Assembly (NCBI GenBank): GCA_017458825.1 | Contig: JAFSZX010000006.1 | Coordinates: 1 to 48,794 of the forward strand | Direction of reading: 5' to 3' | Source: Oscillospiraceae bacterium | Lineage (GTDB): Bacteria; Bacillota; Clostridia; Oscillospirales; Oscillospiraceae | DNA length: 48,794 nt | Part shown: one piece after another, positions 14,467 through 22,500 of the stretch | How the letters are laid out: every line of letters starts with the position of its first letter | How positions within the stretch are numbered: position 1 is the first letter of the stretch | Made by a program: the position numbers and the translations under genes | The notes under the pieces: generated by a model | Told to the model about the DNA's origin: nothing | Databases searched by the model: none | Seen by the model: the letters and a program-made list of their open reading frames with translations, nothing else

Positions 14467-15480
14467 ATGTTTGAAGTAGAGGGCGGTTCCTATACGGATT
14501 ATCGGATCCCTGCCATGGTGGTTTCGCCGGCGGGTGAGATTTTCGTTGCCTATGAGTGCCGGACGGACAGCTCGGATTGGGCGAAGATCGACCTGCGGGT
14601 GCTCAAAAGCACGGACGGGGGCGACCATTTCAACCAGATCCTGCTGCTGTCCGGAGACGGTCACACGCTGAATAATCCCGTTCTCATCGCAAAAGATGAC
14701 ACCGTCCATTTTCTCTATTGCCGGGATTACGCCCGCGTCTTTCATCTGCAAAGTGACGACGGCGGCGCTCACTGGCGGGAAGCCCATGAGCTGACGGCGC
14801 TGTTTGCCGACCTTGATCACACGGTGGTGGCGACGGGACCCGGTCACGGCGCGATCACGCCCGATGGCGTTATGGTGGTGCCGGTATGGTTTGCCCATAA
14901 TCCGGATGATCCCAAGGCGCACAAGCCCTCGTTTTTGACCACGATCTACAGCGCCGATGGCGGCGATACATGGAAGCGTGGCGAGGTACTACAACACGAT
15001 GACCTGATCGACGCCAATGAAACCGCCATCGGCTTGACAACGGATGGCTCGGTGTTGCTGTCGATCCGCAACAGACTTTTGGAGGGTCATCTCCGGTATT
15101 GGGCGAAAAGCCCGAACGGATACGGCGCGTGGCAATATTTGGGACGGGACGAGCGGTTCATCGACCCGCGCTGTATGGGCAGTCTTTGTAACGGCGGCGG
15201 CAGGCTCTTTTTCAGCAACTGCGAATCCGCCGAAGACCGGATAAATCTGACGGTGAAAGTAAGCGCGGATGATTTTAAGACGTTTACGCGTATTCCCGTC
15301 AGCGCCTCGGCAGGGTATTCGGAGGTGGCGTATCGGGACGGTACGCTGTACGTGCTGTATGAAACGTCGGATCGCTGCGGCGAGGAGCGAAAGAATCACC
15401 GGCTCCATTGGAAGAAGATTCCAATGGGATCGCCAAGCATATCTGCTGTCGATAAAAAAAGGAGAGAAACATGCGTCTAA
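14467..15480 (+). CDS. GH33-type exo-sialidase-like protein (no signal peptide)
   Basis: A 337-residue six-bladed propeller protein of the sialidase superfamily. It has the YRIP motif with Arg13, three Asp boxes (STDGGDHF, SDDGGAHW, SADGGDTW), the ATGPGHGAI segment, a Glu in DANETAIG, an Arg in LLSIRNR and the C-terminal Tyr-containing YSEVAYRDGTLYVLYE region. These cover most of the expected catalytic set. Lacking a signal peptide, it should release terminal sialic-acid-type sugars inside the cell from imported oligosaccharides. ATG 14467 follows GAGGAG; its stop overlaps the next gene by 10 bases, implying translational coupling. A related non-sialidase BNR hydrolase is possible. Confidence 0.82.
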   Translation: MFEVEGGSYTDYRIPAMVVSPAGEIFVAYECRTDSSDWAKIDLRVLKSTDGGDHFNQILLLSGDGHTLNNPVLIAKDDTVHFLYCRDYARVFHLQSDDGGAHWREAHELTALFADLDHTVVATGPGHGAITPDGVMVVPVWFAHNPDDPKAHKPSFLTTIYSADGGDTWKRGEVLQHDDLIDANETAIGLTTDGSVLLSIRNRLLEGHLRYWAKSPNGYGAWQYLGRDERFIDPRCMGSLCNGGGRLFFSNCESAEDRINLTVKVSADDFKTFTRIPVSASAGYSEVAYRDGTLYVLYETSDRCGEERKNHRLHWKKIPMGSPSISAVDKKRRETCV

Positions 15481-17222
15481 CCATTGAAGAAAACGGATAC
15501 GGCAAACAGGCGGCGCTGTTGCGGCGCTGTGTGGCACAGCGGATCGGGCAAACGGATTCCGGCGCGCAGATGCGCCTGTCGCTTCGCGTGGACGGGCAGT
15601 TGGGCGCGGCAGAAAGCTACGCCGTCACCTGCGCCGACGGTGCATGGACGATCACCGGCGCGGATCCGCTGGGACTGTGCTACGGTATCGGAAAGTTTTT
15701 GCATACCGCCCAATGGAACGACCGTGATTTTACGCCCCACCCCCCTGCCGGCATCATCACGCCGGCGCATTCGTTTCGCGCGGTATACGCCTCCATCCAT
15801 TTTCACAACTGGTATCACCAGGCGTCTGCCGAAGAACTGCAAGCGTATCTGGAGGAGCTTTTGCTCTGGGGCTACAATACGGTGGTCACCATTATTCCGG
15901 TGGTGTGCCTGCACAGCTTTGAAGAGCCCATGTTCTATGAGTTGATCGACAAGAGCCGGTCGCTTTGCCGCCTTGCCAGAGAATTCGGTATGCAGGTGGG
16001 TCTGATCGTCAACCCCAACCAGGGTCTTCTCTCCGCGCCGGAATCCATCGGGGCGGACCTGTCCCTTTTCGAGCATCGGGGCGGTAGCAGCGGCATGAAT
16101 ATCTGCCCTCACAAGGAGGGTGCCATGGAATACCTCACCTCCCTATGGATCGCTCAGTTGGAACAGTTCAAAGATATCGGTCTTGATTACGTCATCAGTT
16201 GGCCGTATGACGAGGGCGGCTGCGGCTGTGAGCAGTGCCGTCCCTGGGGAAGCAACGGTTTTTGCGACCTATCCACGGCGTTTTTTAAAGAGGTGGAGCG
16301 CCTGTATCCGGCGGCGAAAAAAATCCTGTCCGCGTGGTACTTCGATCACCCCGTCAACGAGGGCGAGTATGAAGGACTCTGGCGCCGCTTACAGGGCGAT
16401 ATGGCGTATGTGGACTACCTCATGGTGGACGGGCACGGCGCGTTTCCCACGTACCCCCTGACCCACGAACGACTTAAACCCATGCTGAACTTTCCGGAGA
16501 TCAGCATGTGGGGTCTGGCGCCCTGGGGCGGCCGCGGCGCCAATCCGCTGCCCCGACGGTTCCAGCGGCTGTGGGACAGCTCCAAGGACGCCCTCTCCGG
16601 CGGCATGCCCTATTCGGAGGGGATCTACGAGGATATCTCCAAAGTGCAACTGGTCGCCTACTATTGGGAGCCGGATCGCTCCTACCGTGACGCGCTGGCG
16701 GAATATATCAACTATGAGTATTCCGGCGACGTGATCGACGAGGTGCTGGAGATCATGGAGCTGATCGAAGTAAACCACGTGGGCGTATATGAAAAGCGGC
16801 AACCCGACATGGCGGCGTGTATCCGTGCCGAAGAACTGGCGCGAAGCGTTGACCGCCGGTTAGGTGAGCGTGCCAGAGGCGCGTGGCGCTGGCGGCTACT
16901 CTATATCCGCGCTGTGATGGACCGGGTGGTCTATCAGTATCACACCGACCACGACAACGGCAGGTCGGTCCGTGGCATGGAGCAGGAGAAAACGGTCAAG
17001 CACTACGGGCAAAACGTGGTCCTGCGAGGCGACGAGGTGACGCTATACACACTGCGGAAAACGAAAGAATGGTATCTGGAGGAGAGCGAGGAGGCCATGG
17101 CGATGGCGGAGGAGCTTTGCGCGCTGTACCATACCGATCGGGAAAATACCCACATGGCGACCTATCCGCCGGTACAGGGGCGGGAAGCGGCGCTTGCCGG
17201 CAAGGTGTTCGGCACTACGTAA
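15471..17222 (+). CDS. Putative cytoplasmic glycoside hydrolase (GH20/GH67-like architecture)
   Basis: A 583-residue protein. Residues about 1-90 resemble the alpha/beta domain that precedes the catalytic barrel in hexosaminidases and alpha-glucuronidases (ending ADPLGLCYGIGKFLHTAQW). A TIM barrel follows from FRAVYASIHFHNWY. SWPYDEGGCGCEQC (about 244-256) carries a candidate catalytic Asp247-Glu248 next to a Cys-rich CGCxxC loop, also seen in DUF4838-type hydrolases. No signal peptide, so it acts inside the cell, presumably on the sugar exposed by the sialidase. I cannot assign a family number with certainty. It overlaps the sialidase gene by 10 bases. Confidence 0.65.
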   Translation: MRLTIEENGYGKQAALLRRCVAQRIGQTDSGAQMRLSLRVDGQLGAAESYAVTCADGAWTITGADPLGLCYGIGKFLHTAQWNDRDFTPHPPAGIITPAHSFRAVYASIHFHNWYHQASAEELQAYLEELLLWGYNTVVTIIPVVCLHSFEEPMFYELIDKSRSLCRLAREFGMQVGLIVNPNQGLLSAPESIGADLSLFEHRGGSSGMNICPHKEGAMEYLTSLWIAQLEQFKDIGLDYVISWPYDEGGCGCEQCRPWGSNGFCDLSTAFFKEVERLYPAAKKILSAWYFDHPVNEGEYEGLWRRLQGDMAYVDYLMVDGHGAFPTYPLTHERLKPMLNFPEISMWGLAPWGGRGANPLPRRFQRLWDSSKDALSGGMPYSEGIYEDISKVQLVAYYWEPDRSYRDALAEYINYEYSGDVIDEVLEIMELIEVNHVGVYEKRQPDMAACIRAEELARSVDRRLGERARGAWRWRLLYIRAVMDRVVYQYHTDHDNGRSVRGMEQEKTVKHYGQNVVLRGDEVTLYTLRKTKEWYLEESEEAMAMAEELCALYHTDRENTHMATYPPVQGREAALAGKVFGTT

Positions 17223-17247
17223 TCTCAAAGGCAGGAGGAACCGTACT

Positions 17248-17715
17248 ATGATCAAGCAAACGCTCAACGACTTTTTGCGGCGTGACGATCCTGTTTCCCG
17301 TTTGGTGGCGGCGTTTTTTGAAAGCTGCGATCTGCTGACCGCGCCGGAAGGACGCTACGAACTGTCCGGCGGCGCCTACGTGTCCGTACAGCAATATATG
17401 ACTTGCCGTAACGATCGGTTTGAGGCGCATAGGAGATTTATTGACATCCAACTGCTGGCATCCGGCGCTGAGCGGATCCTCACCGCGCCGTTGGATTCCG
17501 GCGTTGCCCAAGCGCCGTATAACGAAGAAAAAGACGTGGCTTTCTATCGCTGTTCCGGCAATATTTCGGCGGCAGATCTGGCGGCGGAGGATCTGGTGAT
17601 CCTGTTTCCCGAAGACCTCCACGCGCCATCCAACTGCATATCCGAGCCTGCCGCCGTGCGGAAACTACTCTTTAAGATCCCCGTATCCGTGTGGCACGGC
17701 GATCACGCGATCTAA
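17248..17715 (+). CDS. nanQ: YhcH/YjgK/YiaL family protein, NanQ-like sialic acid anomerase
   Basis: A 155-residue single-domain cupin-like protein. RFEAHRRFIDIQLLASGAE (about residues 58-76) and the FPEDLHAPSN segment with its His (about 126-135) match the YhcH family. E. coli YhcH (NanQ) speeds interconversion of N-acetylneuraminate anomers so that the lyase receives the right form; the same role is expected here. ATG 17248 follows AGGAGGAACC. It is 25 bases after the glycosidase gene and 15 bases before the isomerase gene. Related family members act with beta-galactosidases, so the substrate rests on context. Confidence 0.82.
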   Translation: MIKQTLNDFLRRDDPVSRLVAAFFESCDLLTAPEGRYELSGGAYVSVQQYMTCRNDRFEAHRRFIDIQLLASGAERILTAPLDSGVAQAPYNEEKDVAFYRCSGNISAADLAAEDLVILFPEDLHAPSNCISEPAAVRKLLFKIPVSVWHGDHAI

Positions 17716-17730
17716 TAAGGAGATATTTTT

Positions 17731-18417
17731 ATGAAACGCTCGCAGATCAACAAAGCACTGAAAGAACTGGAGGCGGCGTGCGCCCGGGAGCACTGCTATC
17801 TGCCGCCATTTTGCCATTTCACTCCGGAGGAGTGGCAGACCAAGGGACACGAGTACGACGAGGTCCGCGACTGTATGCTGGGCTGGGACATCACCGATTA
17901 CGGTCTGGGGGATTTTGACAAGGTGGGCTTCTCCCTCATCACCATCCGCAACGGTAACCGCGCCATGGCGGACAAGTACCCCAAGGTCTACGCCGAGAAA
18001 CTGCTCTTTTTAAAGGAGGGTCAGTATTCTCCCAACCATTTCCACTGGTATAAAACGGAGGACATCATCAATCGCGGCGGCGGCAACGTGCTGATCCGTG
18101 TCTACAACAGCTTGCCGGACGAGTCTATCGACCGCCAAAGCGACGTGACCGTCCACACCGACGGGCGCACCTATACCGTACCCGCCGGCACCCGGATCCG
18201 CCTGACGCCGGGGGAGAGCATCCATATCCAGCAGTATCTCTACCACGATTTTGAGGTGGAGCCCGGCAGCGGCGACGTGCTGTTGGGCGAGGTGAGCCAG
18301 TGTAACGACGATCACACGGATAACCGCTTCAATCCGCCGGTGGGCCGCTTCCCTGCCATTGAGGAGGACGAGCCGCCCTACCGTCTGCTGTGCAACGAGT
18401 ATCCGGCGGCGAAGTAA
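17731..18417 (+). CDS. D-lyxose/D-mannose isomerase (cupin type)
   Basis: A 228-residue cupin-fold sugar isomerase, the exact length class of the E. coli O157 and Providencia D-lyxose isomerases. Metal ligands are visible as His103, His105 and Glu110 in NHFHWYKTEDI and His172 in YLYHDF. These enzymes convert D-lyxose to D-xylulose and D-mannose to D-fructose. In this operon D-mannose to D-fructose makes sense, feeding the following kinase. Action on ManNAc, replacing NanE, is an untested alternative. AAGGAG precedes ATG 17731. Confidence 0.85.
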   Translation: MKRSQINKALKELEAACAREHCYLPPFCHFTPEEWQTKGHEYDEVRDCMLGWDITDYGLGDFDKVGFSLITIRNGNRAMADKYPKVYAEKLLFLKEGQYSPNHFHWYKTEDIINRGGGNVLIRVYNSLPDESIDRQSDVTVHTDGRTYTVPAGTRIRLTPGESIHIQQYLYHDFEVEPGSGDVLLGEVSQCNDDHTDNRFNPPVGRFPAIEEDEPPYRLLCNEYPAAK

Positions 18418-18430
18418 GGAGGCACGGAAA

Positions 18431-19378
18431 ATGGATGTTGTGGCGTTGGGCGAACTGCTCATTGACTTTACAAGTATCGATACCGGCGCGGACGGATATC
18501 CGGTCATGGCGGCGCATCCCGGCGGCGCGCCTGCCAATTTTCTGGCGACGCTGGCGAAGTTCGGCGCAAAGGCGGCGCTGTTGGGCAAGGTGGGCACGGA
18601 CCGTTTCGGCGCCATGCTGGTAAAGACCCTCTCGGACGCCGGCATCGAAACCCGGGGCATGATCCGCGCGGAGGACGCGTTTACCACGCTGGCGTTCGTG
18701 ACGCTGGACGAGCACGGTGACCGCGCGTTCTCCTTTGCCCGTAAGCCCGGCGCCGATACCCAGCTCCGCTTTGAGGAGCTGGATCTGAACCTGATCGACG
18801 AGACGAAGGTATTTCACATCGGCACGCTGTCCCTGACGGACGAGCCGGCAAAAACCGCCACGCGGCAGGCGGTGGCGTACGCGAAGGAGCGCGGAAAACT
18901 CATCACCTGCGATCCCAATCTGCGCAAACCCCTGTGGCGCGATCTGGCGGAGGCGAAAGAGCAGATGCTCTGGGCGCTGTCCCAGTCGGACGTGGTGAAG
19001 ATCAGCGACGAGGAGGTGGACTTCCTCTGGGGCGTTTCGCCGGAGGAGGGCGCGGAGATCCTGCTTCGTGATTTGGGCGTAACGCTGGCGTTCGTCACCT
19101 GCGGCGCCAGGGGGTGTTACTTCAAAAACCCGATCGCCTGCGGACATGTGCCGGCGATGACGGGACTGCGCGTGGTGGACACCACCGGCGCGGGGGACAT
19201 TTTCGGCGGCGCGGCGGTCTGGAAACTGCTGCAAAGCGGCGAGGCGCCGGAGAAATTGGACGAGGCGCAGCTTCGGGAGATCGTCGCCTTTGCCTGCCGC
19301 GCGGCAGGGCTGTCCACCACCGTCCCCGGCGGCATCCCCAGTATTCCCGCCATGGAGTCAGTCACAAAGGACGCGTAA
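18431..19378 (+). CDS. PfkB-family sugar kinase, fructokinase-like
   Basis: A 315-residue ribokinase-fold kinase. The N-terminal GGAPANFLATLAKFGAKAALLGKVGTDRFG (about residues 31-60) is the PfkB signature 1 region, of fructokinase type, and DTTGAGDIFGG (250-260) holds the anion hole and catalytic base Asp256. It should phosphorylate fructose to fructose-6-phosphate, or 2-keto-3-deoxygluconate-type sugars in some relatives. It follows the isomerase by 13 bases with GGAGG and closes the operon. A ROK-type ManNAc kinase (NanK) is not present, which argues against the standard Neu5Ac route. Confidence 0.87.
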   Translation: MDVVALGELLIDFTSIDTGADGYPVMAAHPGGAPANFLATLAKFGAKAALLGKVGTDRFGAMLVKTLSDAGIETRGMIRAEDAFTTLAFVTLDEHGDRAFSFARKPGADTQLRFEELDLNLIDETKVFHIGTLSLTDEPAKTATRQAVAYAKERGKLITCDPNLRKPLWRDLAEAKEQMLWALSQSDVVKISDEEVDFLWGVSPEEGAEILLRDLGVTLAFVTCGARGCYFKNPIACGHVPAMTGLRVVDTTGAGDIFGGAAVWKLLQSGEAPEKLDEAQLREIVAFACRAAGLSTTVPGGIPSIPAMESVTKDA

Positions 19379-19411
19379 AGGGCAAATAGAGCAACACAGC
19401 ATTTTTCAAAT

Positions 19412-19436
19412 GCGCCGGATCATCCGGCGCTTTTTC
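19412..19436 (+). terminator. Intrinsic terminator of the sialic-acid-type operon
   Basis: GCGCCGGA pairs with TCCGGCGC around a short loop, followed by TTTTTCC. Confidence 0.85.
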
Positions 19437-19462
19437 CTATCGAATATCCTGCCGCCTACGGC

Positions 19463-19502
19463 AAAAAACACCGCGGAACGGTGTGTTCCGCGGTGATTTT
19501 TT
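19463..19502. terminator. Bidirectional terminator between convergent operons
   Basis: CACCGCGGAAC (19469-19479) and GTTCCGCGGTG (19485-19495) form an 11-bp stem flanked by six A and six T. It serves as backup for the plus operon and as the end of the minus-strand exoprotein operon. Confidence 0.93.
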
Positions 19503-19516
19503 GTTCCTTTGCTGAA

Positions 19517-22500
19517 TCAGTCGCCCAGAAGGAAGTCCGGATCCCAGCCGGTGGCGTCTTGCAGACCGGATGGGACAAATTTCAGTCCGGTGGATGTGGC
19601 GCCGTAGACGGTGGTGCCGTCCGCCGTGATCCAGTAGGGCTGCGCCGCAATACCGCTGAGGTTGCTGTTAACCAGGCTGCTGCTTGCCACCAGCTTGAAT
19701 GCGCAGAAGCGGATGGACTCCGGCGAGAAGGCAGTGGGCAGATACGTTTCCTGCGTGGTTTCGTTGATATATCCCTGCAGGGATTGATACACCACGGTAC
19801 TGCTCGCCTTGACCGTCTTCTCCGCGCCTGCGGAGTTGTGATAGGTCAGGATAAAGCCGACTTCCTTGTAGTCCATGCTGTCCACGGACGTAACGATCCG
19901 CAGTTTCCGCTTGCCGTCGCTGTACTCCTTCAGATCTCTCTGGGTCTTGACGGTCAGCACGTCAGCATCGGCAAATTTAGCGAAGGCGTAACCCTCGGTA
20001 ACGGTCTTGGACACGGGCACGTCGTAAGTGGGATCCCAGTACCAGCCGGCGAACACTTTGCCGGACGCGCTCGGCGCCGTATACGCACCGCTGCGGTAGG
20101 CGCTGATATCCACAGGCTCGGCGTAGCTCCCCACGGTGTAGGGGAACGTATAGACTGTTTCCACGTCCTGATAGATCTGCTCCTGACTCTTACTGTACAG
20201 ATACTGGTTGGCACTGGCGCTGGAGGTGCCGTCCCAGTGACCGGGCGTACAGGCATAGAGGATCGTAGTCGTCGGGCAGTGGTCAATGAACTCTATCGCC
20301 TCATTGGAACCGTGGTGCAAGGAAGAACGCATGGTAACCGTCATATCCGCCGTGCTGTAATACGTCAGGATACGCGCCTTGCCGCCCAGATCGCCGTCGC
20401 CGCCCAGAAGTACCTTGTCGCCGTCGATATTCAGGCAGATCCACGTGCTGCTGTCGTTCAGATCGCCGCTGTACTCGCTCAGCGGAATCTGTTCCTGCGA
20501 CATGATGATATCCACGCTGATATCGCTGAAATAGTACCGCTCGCCGGTGTAGTTGCGGTAGACAGGCGTGGCGGAGCCGCCGCTGGTCTTGAGCTGGTCG
20601 GCGCACAACACGTACAGCGCGTCACGCTGGACGCTCGGCTCTGCCGACAGTCCGTAAGTCATCAAGTTCGGGTCGCTGAAATAGACGCCGTCCACCCGGA
20701 TCCGCTGGCACAGCGCCGGGTTTCTGTAGAGCTGGTACAATACGCCGACGTGGTCCATGTGGCTGTGGGAGACAAACCAACCCTCCACCACCGGGATCTG
20801 ACCCTTCGGCGTCAGGTGTTCCAGCGTCTCCACCACGTTTATCGCCTCATTCGGCACACCGCCGTCGTTGACGAGGAAGTGTCCGTTCTTCAGGCGGATG
20901 ATGAAGCTGTTTTCGCCTTCCACGCCCTCTGCCGTCATCGCCGGACGGATCAAGAGAGTGCTTTCATAGCGCGTGTTATCCGCCGCCCAAGTGGCTTGAT
21001 CGTTCAAATGGGGCGAAAGCGCCTCGCCTCTGGTGGCGGAGAGCCGGATCTCACCCTTGCCGATGCTGTATGTGGCGGTGAGGGTCAAATCGCCCTTCTG
21101 ATAGGAGCGGGTATAGACCTTGCCGTACAGTCCGCTGCCGTTGCCGGCGACCAGCGTGTAACCGCCGGAGACCAGCCCGCTGCACAGGGTGTTGTACTGG
21201 TTGAGCGTCTTGCCGGTGAACGTCTTGACGTAAGTATCGCCGCCGTAATCCACCGCGGAGGCGCTCCAGCCCTGGGTATTCACACCGGCGAACAGCTCCT
21301 CCCCGTTCCAGATCTTCCCGTCGGTGATCGGGCGGATGGTGACGTGGATCTGGGCGTTGTCGGAAATTTCCCATGCGCTGACTACCGCGCAGATACTGCC
21401 CTTGACCAGCACCGCCGTATAGATGTTATCTTTCGTTGTAGAACAGACGTCGCCGCCCTCATAGAGCGTAAAGCCCGCCGTTTTCAGCTCGGACAGATAC
21501 GCGGTGTATTTGCTGTACGCACCCGTCGTGCCGTAATAGTAATGCCTGCCATAGATCCCTAACTCGAAACGCCCGTCAATGGTGTAGTTCACGGCGTAGG
21601 CGGCGCTTGCCGCCGGAACGCCGGCAATGCTCTCCCGGGACATCATGGGGGTTTCCTCAATACTGGGTACATCGGAGAATGATTTGAGTACGGGCAGTTT
21701 ATCTGCCGCCAGCGTCCAGTATGCGCTGTCCAGATTGGCGCACACGCCGGTGCCCTTCAACTGCCACGCCGAGGGATAATAGGCGCTGCCTGTGGCGGAG
21801 CCGGGGTTGGCGCTGCCCACGTACTTGGTGGTATGGGACACGTAGGAACTGTTGATGGTATAACTGCCGCTGGCACTGCCGATGGCGCCGCCGTAGTTGG
21901 AAGCGCCCGTATAGGTGCCGGTGCTCACGCAGTCGGACACCGTCACACCTGCCGAGCCTGCCACCCAGCCGGCAATGCCGCCTGCGTAGCCGATACTGCT
22001 GGCGCCGCGGATACTGCCGGAGAACAGGCAGTGGGCGATGGTATTGCCTGTCTGCCGCACCGTGCTGACAATGCCGCCCGGCACGTCGCCGGTGCCGGTC
22101 TGCACCACCCGCGCCTGGCAGAGACAGTTGCTGATGGCGGCGCCGTTATTCATGGAGCCTGCCACACCGCCCGCCTGGTTGTACGCCTGCACGCACACCG
22201 TGTCACTGACGCGGACGCTCTGTACCGTGCCGCCCAATACGCGACCCGCCACAGCGCCGCCGAAATACGCGTCGCTGACAAAGCGGCTGTCGCTGACGGT
22301 CAAATTCCGCACCGTGCCGCTCAAATCGGCAACAAAGCCGGCGCGAAGCGTCTCGTCGCTATGGCTTCCGCTGCTTGCGGACACGTATAAGCCGCTCAGC
22401 GTATGATCGCCGCCGTTAAAGGTGCCGGCAAAGGGCAGGCTCGCGGAGCCCAGCATGGGCCAGTCACCCCAGTTGGACAGATCCATGTCCTTATTGAGCT

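Noticed and set aside
19481..21562. Plus-strand open frame of about 690 codons overlapping the MBL part of the giant gene
   Set aside because: It starts inside a terminator and mirrors the codon pattern of the minus-strand gene; no recognisable protein features.
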